Counted from the first letter of the stretch, positions 19,543 to 28,824 are shown. The stretch is 64,000 nt of DNA from Shewanella schlegeliana (GCF_016765635.1 NZ_JAESVD010000002.1:124001-188000), one strand, 5' to 3'. Notes: generated by a model not told the origin, from the letters alone. Program-made: numbers and translations.

Positions 19543-20768
19543 TGGCTATCGATAGACGTAATTTTTTAAAGGGCGCAGCAGCGACCTCTGTAACAGCCAT
19601 GCTGCCACTAAACTGGGCCTTTGCATCAAACCGACCAGCAGGTATTGAGCCTATGGACGTCTCGGCTGTTAAGTGGAAGAATGTTGATGATTTGCCAAGC
19701 CACTTTAAAGTGCTTAACTCTAGCCCACTAAACGCCTTCCCGCCTGAGCACCTCCTTGCACCAGTAAAAACACCAGCCGACGTAGCCTTTATTCGTTGGA
19801 ACGGCCAGATGCCAGAGTTCGACAAGATTGATCCTGACACTTGGGAATTTACCGTAGACGGTGAGTCAATCGAAACACCAAAAACTTACACCATTGCCGA
19901 GCTAAAGAAGAAGTTCAAGACCCATACTCAGCAACTCGTGCTTGAGTGCGGTGGTAACAGCCGCGAAAACTTCTACCCAAATGCTAAAGGTAACCAATGG
20001 AGTAACACTGCGGTATTCTGCGCTGAGTGGACTGGTGTATTAATTAAAGACGTACTTGCCGATTGTGGCGTAAAGAGTGACGCTGTTTACACTGCTCATT
20101 ACGGCGCAGATAAGCACATCAGCGGTAAAGGCGCTGCTATCTCTCGCGGTGTACCAATCGATGCCGCCATGAATGAAAACGGCATGATTGCCTGGGGCAT
20201 GAACGGCGAAGATATTCCATACATGCACGGTTACCCACTGCGTATCGTATTTGGCGGCCGTCCAGGTTCAGTTTCACAGAAATGTGCCACAGGTTTGGGT
20301 GTGAGAGATCGCGTTCACGACGGTAAGAAGATGGGCGCACCTGCTTATCAAGTACCTAAGTATCCAGTAGCACCGGGTGAGAAAGTCGACAACAAAGACT
20401 TTAAGATCATCGAAGAGATGATAGTTAAGTCGCTAATCACTGCGCCACAAACGGGTAGTGAGTTGGCTCTAGGCAAAACACTTTCTGTCAGCGGCCATGC
20501 TTGGGCTGGTATGCGCGATGTCGCTAAAGTTGAAGTCAGCTACGACTACGGCACAACATGGCAAACGGCGGCATTAACTAAACCTGTGAACCCAACAGCG
20601 TGGCAGCAGTGGAATATCGACCTAAAGCTTCCTCAGGCTGGTTACTACGAGATCTGGGCTCGCGCAACTGATACCAAGGGCGACACTCAGCCTATGGTAC
20701 AGCCACAGTGGAACCCGAAAGGCTACCTATTTAACGGCTGTCACCGAGTGGCAGTAAGGGTCGTATAA
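19542..20768 (+). CDS. sorA: sulfite dehydrogenase (SorA-like) molybdenum subunit
   Basis: Predicted periplasmic sulfite:cytochrome c oxidoreductase, 408 residues. The N terminus has a Tat signal (DRRNFLKGAAATSVTAM), fitting export of a folded molybdenum-cofactor protein. The molybdenum ligand is probably Cys136 in LVLECGGNSREN, the sulfite-oxidase family position. The MPYMHGYPLRIV-type segment and a C-terminal Ig-like dimerisation domain (VSGHAWAGMRDVAKVEVSYDYGTTW) follow. The length equals SorA of sulfur oxidisers. It overlaps the next gene by one base. The substrate is inferred from the family; other sulfite-oxidase-fold enzymes act on other compounds. Confidence 0.85.
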   Translation: MAIDRRNFLKGAAATSVTAMLPLNWAFASNRPAGIEPMDVSAVKWKNVDDLPSHFKVLNSSPLNAFPPEHLLAPVKTPADVAFIRWNGQMPEFDKIDPDTWEFTVDGESIETPKTYTIAELKKKFKTHTQQLVLECGGNSRENFYPNAKGNQWSNTAVFCAEWTGVLIKDVLADCGVKSDAVYTAHYGADKHISGKGAAISRGVPIDAAMNENGMIAWGMNGEDIPYMHGYPLRIVFGGRPGSVSQKCATGLGVRDRVHDGKKMGAPAYQVPKYPVAPGEKVDNKDFKIIEEMIVKSLITAPQTGSELALGKTLSVSGHAWAGMRDVAKVEVSYDYGTTWQTAALTKPVNPTAWQQWNIDLKLPQAGYYEIWARATDTKGDTQPMVQPQWNPKGYLFNGCHRVAVRVV

Positions 20769-21157
20769 TGAGAAAGACTCTGTTTACGGCAAGCCTGCTT
20801 GCTTTAAGTTGCCTCTCTACTGCTATGGCTGCTGATGCAGCCAAAAGCTACCCAGTTGACCCAGAGTCAGGCCTTATAATGGCACCGGGGTGGGAGATGG
20901 TGAACTATCAGTGTAACGCTTGCCATACCACATCGATTATCCCGCAGAACAAGGGTAACCGTGAAGTTTGGCGCGATACCATTCAGTGGATGGTTGATAC
21001 CCAAGGCCTTTGGGATCTCTCAGATACATGGGATCCTGTACTCGACTACCTCTCGACCTATTATGATGAGACCGGTATCGACATGAAGATCTTTAGACGT
21101 AAGCCTTTGGATAGCGACCAGATGCCGCCAATGCCAACTTCGAGTAAGGAAGGTTAA
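20768..21157 (+). CDS. sorB: SorB-like mono-haem cytochrome c subunit
   Basis: Periplasmic cytochrome of 129 residues. A signal peptide ends near residue 22 (STAMAADAA). One haem site is C49-N-A-C-H53 in MVNYQCNACHTTSII. The stretch NREVWRDTIQWMVDTQGLWDL and the C-terminal MPPMP are typical of the SorB cytochrome that accepts electrons from SorA. Its ATG overlaps the sorA stop (TAATG), so translation is coupled. The Met in the tail may be the sixth haem ligand. Confidence 0.85.
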   Translation: MRKTLFTASLLALSCLSTAMAADAAKSYPVDPESGLIMAPGWEMVNYQCNACHTTSIIPQNKGNREVWRDTIQWMVDTQGLWDLSDTWDPVLDYLSTYYDETGIDMKIFRRKPLDSDQMPPMPTSSKEG

Positions 21158-21158
21158 G

Positions 21159-21569
21159 ATGCGTAATCGTTTAATTAAACAAGTCTTAGCAATCAGCTTG
21201 ATATGGGCAACAACGGCAACCGTAGCTCATGCTGAGACGGATACATCCTTTAAAGATACCTTAGCAGTACAAGGGTTAAAGCTTGAATCGAGCGCATTGA
21301 ACTACCAAGCCGATGCAAGCAAAGGTGAAACGCTAGCAAATCAACGCTGTATCGCTTGCCATGGCGATGCCATGCTTAGCATGATGAAGACATATCCAGA
21401 CCTTAAAGGCCAGAAAGCCGCTTACTTATTCAAGCAGCTAGTTGACTTTAAGCGTGGTGATCGTACCGATCCTTTAATGCAAGCTCAGGCTGGCATGTTG
21501 TCTGAGACAGAAATGAAAGACATCGCCTATTACTACTCTAGGCAAACTGCGTCAGATTTGAGCCAATAG
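21159..21569 (+). CDS. mono-haem cytochrome c, last gene of sulfite dehydrogenase operon
   Basis: Periplasmic class I cytochrome c of 136 residues. A signal peptide ends near residue 25 (TVAHAETD). The haem site is C64-I-A-C-H68 (NQRCIACHGD), followed by YPDLKGQKAAYLFKQLVDFK and a C-terminal helix. It begins two bases after the sorB-like gene. It resembles the first cytochrome of the operon, so the operon has two similar carriers flanking the SorAB core. Confidence 0.9.
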   Translation: MRNRLIKQVLAISLIWATTATVAHAETDTSFKDTLAVQGLKLESSALNYQADASKGETLANQRCIACHGDAMLSMMKTYPDLKGQKAAYLFKQLVDFKRGDRTDPLMQAQAGMLSETEMKDIAYYYSRQTASDLSQ

Positions 21570-21597
21570 CCTAAGGCTCTCAATCTTAGCCTTAGGC
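21569..21597 (+). promoter_or_regulatory. hairpin directly at the end of the cytochrome operon
   Basis: A perfect ten-base inverted repeat (GCCTAAGGCT and AGCCTTAGGC) starts at the last base of the stop codon. Further imperfect copies of AGCCTTAAG follow at 21611. It may protect the 3' end ahead of the true terminator. Confidence 0.5.
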
Positions 21598-21636
21598 GGT
21601 TCTTAATATTAGCCTTAAGCAGTCTTAAGTATTAGC

Positions 21637-21672
21637 AAAAGCCCGGATAATGACATTACCTGGGCTTTTTTA
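21637..21672 (+). terminator. intrinsic terminator of the sulfite dehydrogenase operon
   Basis: The stem AAAAGCCC / GGGCTTTT with a 17-base loop is followed by a T-rich run. Confidence 0.75.
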
Positions 21673-21788
21673 TTTAAGCTCGATGAGCTCTATACGGTAA
21701 CAGCATCAAGCATTTACAATTTCATAACAACACCAAATATAGTAAGATGATGTTTTAGCTTATTAGCGCCAGATTTCAAGGACTGCAT

Positions 21789-22814
21789 ATGCTCAAGAAA
21801 CCTCAGACTCTTATCGTTCTTACCCTACTCGCTGTCTTATTAATGCTATATGCCGCCAATACTCAATTTAATCCAGAAAGCGACACGGTAACCGTTAAGC
21901 ACGCGCCTAAAACTGTCGCCGCGGATCTTGCAACTCCCTCAGACTCAGATGAAACACAAACCAGCTTTATAAAAGTGTCTGATGGGCGCCCAACCAAAGC
22001 TCCTGAAGATATTCGTATCAACTCCCTCGATGAGCTGATGGCGCTATTCGACTCGCTCAATTACAACACCAAGAGCTGGCAAGAGGGCAACAGGGAGGTC
22101 CCACGACTCACCTTTGAGTCGGTTAGTGAGCGCTGGCAAAAGACATCTAATCAAATACCTGTTCAGCAAAAGAAAATGGTATTTTTCCGTTTGCTTGCCC
22201 CATTAATCTTGGTTGCAAATGAAAATATTCTTTTAGAGCGTCGACTAATTGAATCGGCGCCATTAGATGATGTAGTACTACAAAAAATTGCTCTAAAGTA
22301 CAAAATCACCAAGGATGCAGAGACGCCACTAACAGAGCAGCAGAGGCAGACTTTGTTAGAAGAAGTGGATATCATGCCGCCATCGCTTGTTCTTGCACAG
22401 GCTGCAGAAGAGAGTGGCTGGGCAACGTCACGCTTTACCGTTGAGGGGAATGCGTTTTTCGGGCAATGGGACTTTAGCGGCAAGGGCATGATCCCTAAAC
22501 AGCAGCGTAAAGAGTTAGGCAACTACGGTTTAGCCCGCTTTGATACACCACTAGCCTCCGTCGAAGGTTATATGCTTAACCTCAACACAAACAATGCCTA
22601 TAAGCAGCTTAGAGAATTAAGAGCAAGTCTGCGCGCTGACAATAAACCCATTACAGGGCTTGAGCTTGCTGGAACCTTAGATAAATACTCCGAACGCGGC
22701 CAAGCCTATATTGATGGTATTCGCCAGATGATTAGCTATAACAAGTTAGATCAAGTCGATGAAGCTTATCTAAGTGATGCCGCGCCGCTACACTTAATAC
22801 CAAGACCAGACTAA
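21789..22814 (+). CDS. Bax-like glucosaminidase
   Basis: Predicted envelope-anchored murein hydrolase of 341 residues. It has one N-terminal membrane span (TLIVLTLLAVLLMLYAANTQF). The C-terminal half carries the GH73/glucosaminidase domain seen in Bax: VDIMPPSLVLAQAAEESGWATSRF (catalytic Glu region), GNAFFGQWDF, then YGLARFDTPLASVEGYMLNLNTNNAYKQLR and KYSERGQAYIDGIRQMI. It likely cleaves peptidoglycan glycan strands. AAGGA stands upstream. It is transcribed alone and ends at a strong terminator shared with lgt. Confidence 0.85.
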   Translation: MLKKPQTLIVLTLLAVLLMLYAANTQFNPESDTVTVKHAPKTVAADLATPSDSDETQTSFIKVSDGRPTKAPEDIRINSLDELMALFDSLNYNTKSWQEGNREVPRLTFESVSERWQKTSNQIPVQQKKMVFFRLLAPLILVANENILLERRLIESAPLDDVVLQKIALKYKITKDAETPLTEQQRQTLLEEVDIMPPSLVLAQAAEESGWATSRFTVEGNAFFGQWDFSGKGMIPKQQRKELGNYGLARFDTPLASVEGYMLNLNTNNAYKQLRELRASLRADNKPITGLELAGTLDKYSERGQAYIDGIRQMISYNKLDQVDEAYLSDAAPLHLIPRPD

Positions 22815-22828
22815 GCCTCTTACCACAA

Positions 22829-22866
22829 AAAAGCCGTAAGCGATTTGCTTACGGCTTTTATTTTTT
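22829..22866. terminator. bidirectional terminator between bax-like gene and lgt
   Basis: A perfect stem AAAAGCCGTAAGC / GCTTACGGCTTTT with a five-base loop has A and T runs on both sides, serving both converging genes. Confidence 0.9.
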
Positions 22867-22895
22867 AGCACTTTTGTTTTTTTGCACTAGTTATA

Positions 22896-23681
22896 TCAAG
22901 CTTTACTCTTACGTAAATAAGGCATTAACAGCAGCATGATACCAACAAGCAGGAATGGAATACTCAACAGCTGCCCAGCACTAAATGTCCAAGTATCGGC
23001 ATAAACCGCTTGCTTAACCTTCACCATCTCTATTAGGAAGCGCGAGCTAAACACTAGCACTAAGAACAAACCAAAGATCGCGCCGTGTTTTTGCTTCATA
23101 TCGGTGAGTTTATAGATAGCCCAAAGCAGTATGAAGATAGACAGGTAAGCAATCGCTTCGTATAACTGCGCCGGATGGCGAGGCAACATGTCGACACGCT
23201 CAAACACAATCGCCCAAGGCACAGTGCTTGGTAAGCCTAAGATCTCTGAATTGACAAAATTGGCCATACGCACAAAGAAGCCAAAAATCGCCGTAGCAAT
23301 CGCCAAGCGGTCTAACAAGAACAAAAAGGGCAATTTAACCTTACGCTGATAATAGTACAGGGCTAAAATCGCACCTAAGCCACCACCATGACTGGCTAAA
23401 CCGCCTTCCCAGATAGCAAAAATCTTCAATGGGTGACTAAAGTAATATGCCGGATCGTAAAACAAGCAGTGCGCCAGACGCGCACCGACGATAATCCCCA
23501 CCACACAGTACATCAGCAGGTTATCTAACGACTCGACAGGCAAGTTCTCTTTAATATAGATGCGTTTCATCACCTGAAACCCTGACGCGATCGCCAGCGC
23601 AAACAGGATGCCGTACCAATGTACTTTCAAGCCCATGAAGCTGATCGCAACGGGGTCAATATTCCAAATAAAATGGTCCAA
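22896..23681 (-). CDS. lgt: phosphatidylglycerol-prolipoprotein diacylglyceryl transferase
   Basis: Inner-membrane enzyme that attaches diacylglycerol to the lipobox cysteine of prolipoproteins. The 261-residue protein has about seven spans. Family features are WYGILFALAIASGF, GIIVGARLAHCLFYDP with the catalytic Arg/His region, the HGGGLGAI loop, and RMANFVNSEILGLPS. It stands alone here rather than next to thyA. The window contains two obvious clients, the lipoproteins Lpp and the di-haem protein. Confidence 0.96.
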   Translation of the reverse strand: MDHFIWNIDPVAISFMGLKVHWYGILFALAIASGFQVMKRIYIKENLPVESLDNLLMYCVVGIIVGARLAHCLFYDPAYYFSHPLKIFAIWEGGLASHGGGLGAILALYYYQRKVKLPFLFLLDRLAIATAIFGFFVRMANFVNSEILGLPSTVPWAIVFERVDMLPRHPAQLYEAIAYLSIFILLWAIYKLTDMKQKHGAIFGLFLVLVFSSRFLIEMVKVKQAVYADTWTFSAGQLLSIPFLLVGIMLLLMPYLRKSKA

Positions 23682-24080
23682 ACTAAGCCTTCCAAATCAG
23701 TTATTTTAAATCGAAAACACGACAACTCATGCGCAGTTTTACGCGTCAGCAAGCCATTTGGCAAGCTCCGTCTCCCATTAAATGTGGATTTTTCTGTCTT
23801 TCATAAACGAATCCATATCATCAATAAGTCTATTAACCTTTATTATTTATACCTCATAAGCAAACATAAACACTAATTTAGCCAAAGAATAAACAATCAC
23901 TTTAAATAACCAAAGTGTAAATATAATCACGCAAAAACTTATTTAGACAAATCATATTAACAACATAGTTCACATATTGAACAATAACTGCATTTTCAAA
24001 AATCACATTATTGACATGCATCACACTAGAACTTAGACCTTAAAGATATTTTATAAAAAAACAAAATTTCAAAAATAAAA
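23682..24080. other. AT-rich gap upstream of apbE
   Basis: This 399-base stretch is clearly richer in A and T than its neighbours. It contains no ORF with a ribosome site. A TTGACA lies at 24013-24018 but no good -10 box is spaced from it. It marks the left edge of the AT-rich apbE/di-haem lipoprotein segment. Confidence 0.4.
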
Positions 24081-25088
24081 TTGAAAATAATAAAACTAAT
24101 AGCAACACTTACATTTTATCTAGTAGCCAACATTTGCATTGCTGAAGAAGTTAAAACCCTTAAAGGCTTTACTATGGGAAATAGTTACAGCGTCAAGTGG
24201 AAAGAGGAAACTATATCACCTAATAGAATGCACCTTCTAAGCAATAAAATTAACGCTAGACTTGAAGAAATTAATAAGGCGATGTCTAACTGGGACAAAG
24301 ATTCAGAGTTAAGCTTATTAAATAACGCCAACGGCAATCAAGTTGCTATCAGCCAAGAACTTGAGTTTGTAATAAATGAAGCCATTAGAATTAACCATAT
24401 TACTCAAGGGGCCTTAGATATAACTGTGGACCCTCTAATTAGTTTGTGGGGCTTTGGAGAAAGTGGGCAAACATATAATGTTCCAACTTCTACCGAAATC
24501 ACGAAAACCTTAAAGTTCGTTGGAGTGGATAAGATTGACTTAGAAGATGGTGTACTTAGCCGTAGTTCAAATAAAGTAACCATAAACTTATCCTCCATTG
24601 CGAAAGGCTTTGCGGTCGATGCTATTGCCACTATTTTAGAAGAAAGCAATATAACTAATTATTTAGTTGATATTGGTGGCGAACTCAGAATCAACGGAAC
24701 AAATTTAAAGAATAAAAGCTGGAGTATTGGCATAGATAAACCTTTTGCATATTCAAGTGGGCAAGCGGAAGTTATAACACCAAAAAATAGTGCTGTAGCT
24801 ACATCAGGTAATTATCGAAAATATTTTGAAAGCGGTGGTGAGCACTACTCACACATAATAGACCCAAAAACGGGTAAACCAGTCAAATATAAAATTGTAT
24901 CTGCAACAGTGATAACAGAAAGCTGTATGACTGCAGATGGCTTGGCCACTGCATTTATGGTTTTACCTGCAAAAAAATCTATAGCAATTGCAAACAAGCA
25001 CAATATCCCCGTCATGTTAATAGAGGACAAATTTGGAAAACTAATTACCCATTACTCTGATTCATTCAAAAAATCACAACAACTATAA
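24081..25088 (+). CDS. apbE: ApbE-type FAD:protein FMN transferase
   Basis: Predicted periplasmic enzyme that transfers FMN from FAD to Ser/Thr of target proteins. The 335 residues begin with a signal peptide (KLIATLTFYLVANICIAEE). Family motifs include GNSYSVKW, MSNWDKDSELSLLN, TQGALDITVDPLISLWGFG, INLSSIAKGFAVDAIA, YLVDIGGELRINGTN and HIIDPKTGKPV. The start is a TTG without a clear ribosome site, chosen because it gives the signal peptide. Codon use is AT-rich compared with flanking genes. The next gene, 30 bases on, encodes a di-haem lipoprotein with a matching flavinylation motif and is the likely substrate. Confidence 0.9.
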   Translation: MKIIKLIATLTFYLVANICIAEEVKTLKGFTMGNSYSVKWKEETISPNRMHLLSNKINARLEEINKAMSNWDKDSELSLLNNANGNQVAISQELEFVINEAIRINHITQGALDITVDPLISLWGFGESGQTYNVPTSTEITKTLKFVGVDKIDLEDGVLSRSSNKVTINLSSIAKGFAVDAIATILEESNITNYLVDIGGELRINGTNLKNKSWSIGIDKPFAYSSGQAEVITPKNSAVATSGNYRKYFESGGEHYSHIIDPKTGKPVKYKIVSATVITESCMTADGLATAFMVLPAKKSIAIANKHNIPVMLIEDKFGKLITHYSDSFKKSQQL

Positions 25089-25118
25089 ATATAAAACAAC
25101 TAAAAAACTAAGGGTTTT

Positions 25119-26288
25119 ATGATGAAAGCGACATTTAAACTAAGCTTATTATGTGTTTCTATTTTAGCGCTAACAGCCTGTGATAGCGACGATACAGATA
25201 CTTCTGGGCTAGAGTCTCAAATAGCAGCACTTGAAACTAAAAATAGCGAGTTAACTGCAAGTAATACCACTCTAAAAGAAACAAACAGCAACTTAGTAAG
25301 TGATAATACAAGTCTACAAGAAAAAGCTGTAAGCTATATTAATACTTTTGAAGAACAGTGCACAGAAGCCGGATTTAAATTCGACTATGTTGACCCAAAT
25401 GCTCCTGTTACTGAAATCAGCATGCTTCCAAACTATATGGCTGCAGCAGAAGAATCAGACTGTCTAGCCTGCCACACCTATGAGGAGCCAATTAAGGTTC
25501 CCCACCAAGATTTTGGAAGTACATGTGCCAATTGCCACGATAACCCACACTCTGACGATAAGCCTGTTGTTCCAGGTAACCCAACGGATCCTAGCTTCCC
25601 TCAACCACAACCAAGTGAGAGCTTAGTTGATGGTAAAACTGGTGCATCAGGCTCATTCTATTACACCCCTGGTTCATACTTAAATGCTGACTATCTCGCC
25701 AGTCGACTCAATGGTTCTATTCACAACTTTGAATGGGCTCAACCAACAGAAGACAATCCAGGAGTTAATAGCTTAGAAGCTGCTTGCCAATTAAATGACC
25801 GCCAACATATCAAGCAAATGTTTCCTACTGATGGTAAGAACTACATTCTAAGTGGCTTCAGTAATCAAATGGGAGCGAAGCTTATCTCCACTACTAACAA
25901 ATTTATCGATGAAACAACGAATAAGCCTGTTGAAACTCCAAATATCGCAACCTTTGGTTACGGCATGAAGAAAAATGGCAATGATTATAATGTTTCAATG
26001 AACATAGGTAAGAATAATACTTGCTATAACGCAATCATGAATGGTGAAGCGCGCTTCAGTTATTATGAATATGACCCGATGCTCTCAGGCAAACAGGAAC
26101 GCAACAAGGGCGCACGGATCCTAGCTAAAATTGATTACACTAAAACTGCGTTAAAAGGCGTTGACTGGGTTACAGAAGTTCCAGGACTTGGTGCAGGAGA
26201 GAACTTCACTCCAGACCAAGTAAATTGGACGCAGGTTGGCGCTTGTTCACTTGTATTTAAAGTAGAAAGCATCATTCCACTCGGTTAA
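25119..26288 (+). CDS. di-haem lipoprotein with coiled coil and flavinylation motif
   Basis: Protein of 389 residues. A lipobox (ALTAC, Cys21) predicts a lipid anchor. Residues about 30-70 form a coiled coil (GLESQIAALETKNSELTASNTTLK). Two haem c sites follow, C115-L-A-C-H119 and C136-A-N-C-H140, then a Pro-rich linker. Residues 171-177 are DGKTGAS, matching the ApbE target consensus D-x-x-[ST]-G-A-[ST]. The remaining 210 residues are beta-rich with single cysteines (EAACQL, NTCYN, GACSLV) and are not recognised by me; a split-barrel-like fold is a guess. With apbE upstream it looks like a small envelope flavocytochrome. No homologue was checked. Confidence 0.75.
   Translation: MMKATFKLSLLCVSILALTACDSDDTDTSGLESQIAALETKNSELTASNTTLKETNSNLVSDNTSLQEKAVSYINTFEEQCTEAGFKFDYVDPNAPVTEISMLPNYMAAAEESDCLACHTYEEPIKVPHQDFGSTCANCHDNPHSDDKPVVPGNPTDPSFPQPQPSESLVDGKTGASGSFYYTPGSYLNADYLASRLNGSIHNFEWAQPTEDNPGVNSLEAACQLNDRQHIKQMFPTDGKNYILSGFSNQMGAKLISTTNKFIDETTNKPVETPNIATFGYGMKKNGNDYNVSMNIGKNNTCYNAIMNGEARFSYYEYDPMLSGKQERNKGARILAKIDYTKTALKGVDWVTEVPGLGAGENFTPDQVNWTQVGACSLVFKVESIIPLG
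25629..25649 (+). other. candidate FMN attachment motif (DGKTGAS)
   Basis: Codons 171-177 of the di-haem lipoprotein spell Asp-Gly-Lys-Thr-Gly-Ala-Ser. NqrC-type proteins carry D-G-x-S-G-A-T, where ApbE links FMN to the last residue. Here the acceptor would be Ser177. The motif is outside a recognisable FMN_bind domain, so this is an inference supported by the adjacent apbE. Confidence 0.5.
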
Positions 26289-26310
26289 CCCCCACTCTTT
26301 AATTACAATT

Positions 26311-26343
26311 AAAATGGCTGCTCAGGTAGCCATTTTTTATTTT
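26311..26343 (+). terminator. intrinsic terminator after the di-haem lipoprotein gene
   Basis: The stem AAAATGGCT / AGCCATTTT with an eight-base loop is followed by a T-rich run. It closes the apbE-lipoprotein transcript. Confidence 0.85.
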
Positions 26344-26466
26344 GACTTCATAACAGAAGATATTTATCTGCCCATTAGATTCTGCTATAGTGCCGCCTCA
26401 GCCACCCTACATAAATTTGGGCTATAGCAAAGCTATTCGCCCCCCAGAAATTGGAAATAAAGGCTG

Positions 26467-27486
26467 ATGACTCAGTTTCAAGGTTCGCACATCCTGTCGG
26501 TAAACCAACTTGATTTGGAAGCCGTTCAAAACGTTTTCTCCGTTGCTACCCGCATGACTCCCTATGCTTTACGACAAAAACGCACCACTGTATTAGATGG
26601 CGCCGTTTTGGGTAACCTCTTTTTTGAGCCAAGTACACGTACCCGTGTCAGCTTTGCCAGCGCCTTTAGCCTACTTGGCGGTCGAGTTAACGAGACTGTC
26701 GGCATGGCATCTTCATCGCTATCTAAAGGCGAGTCACTTTACGACACCGCTCGGGTACTTTCGAGCTACTCTGATGTAATAGCCATGCGTCACCCAGACT
26801 CTTTCTCGGTACGTGACTTTGCCAAAGGCAGCCGCGTTCCTGTCATTAACGGTGGTGATGGTTCAAACGAGCATCCAACTCAGGCTTTATTGGATCTATT
26901 TACCATTCAAAAAGAACTTGCAGCCGGTGGCCGAGATATTAGCGGCATGAATATCGCCATGGTGGGCGATCTAAAATTTGGTCGTACCGTTCACTCGCTT
27001 TCTCGCCTGTTATGCATGTATAAAGATGTCAGCTTCACACTCGTATCACCAAAAGAGCTAGCAATGCCTGACTCTGTGATCAGTGACATTGAAAATGCTG
27101 GCCATAAGATCACAATAACAGACCAACTTGAAGGCAATTTAGATCGCGCTGATATACTCTATCTAACGCGAATTCAAGAAGAACGCTTCCCTTCTCAAGA
27201 AGAAGCGAACAAATACCGCGGTAAGTTCCGATTAAACCAAAGTATTTATACACAGCATTGCAAATCAAACACAGTGATCATGCATCCATTGCCACGAGAC
27301 TCTCGTGAGCAAGCGAACGAATTGGATAATGATCTTAACGACCATCCAAATCTGGCTATCTTTAGACAAGCCGATAATGGTCTGTTGATCCGCATGGCAC
27401 TGTTTGCGCTGACGTTAGGTGTTGACTCTCAACTTGAGCAATATGAGCGTCCAGTTAATTGGTATTCACGAAAAGCTGATTTCTAG
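26467..27486 (+). CDS. pyrB: aspartate carbamoyltransferase catalytic chain
   Basis: Cytoplasmic enzyme of pyrimidine synthesis joining carbamoyl phosphate to aspartate. The carbamoyl-phosphate site is FFEPSTRTRVSF. Others are GDGSNEHPTQALLDLFTI, MVGDLKFGRTVHSLSRLL and VIMHPLPRDSREQANELD. At 339 residues it is about 30 longer than the E. coli chain, with an extended C terminus (LGVDSQLEQYERPVNWYSRK). No pyrI regulatory gene is adjacent. It precedes hemL by 27 bases, so they may be co-transcribed although the pathways differ. Confidence 0.92.
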   Translation: MTQFQGSHILSVNQLDLEAVQNVFSVATRMTPYALRQKRTTVLDGAVLGNLFFEPSTRTRVSFASAFSLLGGRVNETVGMASSSLSKGESLYDTARVLSSYSDVIAMRHPDSFSVRDFAKGSRVPVINGGDGSNEHPTQALLDLFTIQKELAAGGRDISGMNIAMVGDLKFGRTVHSLSRLLCMYKDVSFTLVSPKELAMPDSVISDIENAGHKITITDQLEGNLDRADILYLTRIQEERFPSQEEANKYRGKFRLNQSIYTQHCKSNTVIMHPLPRDSREQANELDNDLNDHPNLAIFRQADNGLLIRMALFALTLGVDSQLEQYERPVNWYSRKADF

Positions 27487-27513
27487 GTTGGCTATAAATT
27501 TTAAGGATTAAAA

Positions 27514-28803
27514 ATGACCCGTTCCGACGAACTCTTTGAACAGGCTAAAAAGACCATCCCTGGTGGCGTTAACTCGCCAGTACGTGCATTCTCAGGTGTG
27601 GGTGGATCGCCACGCTTTATCGAGAAGGCCGATGGCGCTTATATTTTCGATGCTGATGGCAAAAAATATATCGACTATGTTGGTTCTTGGGGCCCAATGA
27701 TTTTAGGCCACAACCACCCAAAAATTCGTGAAGCAGTATTAAAAGCTGTTGAAAATGGCCTATCTTTTGGCGCGCCAACTGAACTTGAAGTCACTATGGC
27801 TGAAAAAGTTATCGAAATGGTTCCCTCAATGGAGCAAGTTCGTATGGTGAGTTCAGGTACTGAAGCAACCATGAGTGCGATTCGTTTAGCACGTGGCTTC
27901 ACTAACCGTGACAAAATCCTTAAATTTGAAGGCTGCTACCACGGTCACGCTGACTGCTTACTCGTTAAAGCTGGTTCTGGCGCACTAACATTGGGTCAGC
28001 CAAGCTCTCCAGGTATTCCTGAAGACTTCGCTAAGCACACGCTAACAGCGACCTATAACGATCTAGATTCTGTTAAAGCTATCTTCGAGCAATACCCAGA
28101 AGAGATCTCTTGTATCATCATCGAGCCAGTTGCTGGCAACATGAACTGTATCCCGCCAATCGACGGTTTCTTACAAGGTCTACGTGCTATTTGTGATCAG
28201 TACGGCGCACTAATGATTATCGATGAAGTAATGACGGGTTTCCGCGTATCTAAGAGCGGCGCACAAGGTCACTACGGCGTAACGCCAGATCTAACTACCC
28301 TAGGTAAAGTGATCGGTGGCGGTATGCCAGTCGGTGCTTTCGGTGGTCGTAAAGATGTGATGCAGTTTATCGCGCCAACTGGCCCGGTTTACCAAGCGGG
28401 TACCCTATCTGGTAACCCAATTGCGATGTCAGCAGGTCTTGCACAGATGGAAGCCCTTTGTGAAGAAGGCGTTTACGAGCAACTAGCCGCTAAGACTCAG
28501 TATATTGCTGAAGGCTTTAAAGCTGCTGCAAACAAGCACGGCATTCCAATGGCAATCAACTATGTTGGCGGTATGTTCGGTTTCTTCTTCACAGACGAAG
28601 AGACGGTAACCAACTTCGCGCAAGTGACTAAGTGTAACACCGCACTATTTGCTGAGTTCTATCACCTAATGCTAGATGAAGGTGTTTACCTTGCACCTAG
28701 CGCTTATGAAGCAGGTTTCTTATCACTTGCTCACGGTGAAGAAGAGCTTGAAGCAACACTAGCAGCAGCAGATCGCGTATTTGCAAAACTTGCTAAAGCT
28801 TAA
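27514..28803 (+). CDS. hemL: glutamate-1-semialdehyde 2,1-aminomutase
   Basis: PLP enzyme that makes 5-aminolevulinate for haem synthesis. The 429-residue protein begins with [23 protein letters not shown], a hemL hallmark. It has [63 protein letters not shown] and the PLP lysine in [23 protein letters not shown] precedes the ATG. A strong terminator follows. Demand for haem fits the many cytochromes of such an organism. Confidence 0.97.
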   Translation: MTRSDELFEQAKKTIPGGVNSPVRAFSGVGGSPRFIEKADGAYIFDADGKKYIDYVGSWGPMILGHNHPKIREAVLKAVENGLSFGAPTELEVTMAEKVIEMVPSMEQVRMVSSGTEATMSAIRLARGFTNRDKILKFEGCYHGHADCLLVKAGSGALTLGQPSSPGIPEDFAKHTLTATYNDLDSVKAIFEQYPEEISCIIIEPVAGNMNCIPPIDGFLQGLRAICDQYGALMIIDEVMTGFRVSKSGAQGHYGVTPDLTTLGKVIGGGMPVGAFGGRKDVMQFIAPTGPVYQAGTLSGNPIAMSAGLAQMEALCEEGVYEQLAAKTQYIAEGFKAAANKHGIPMAINYVGGMFGFFFTDEETVTNFAQVTKCNTALFAEFYHLMLDEGVYLAPSAYEAGFLSLAHGEEELEATLAAADRVFAKLAKA

Positions 28804-28824
28804 TCTGTAAACTTCTGCTTTATC

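Noticed and set aside
23619..23876. 85-residue frame upstream of lgt
   Set aside because: It overlaps the start of lgt in antisense and continues into AT-rich non-coding DNA without a ribosome site.
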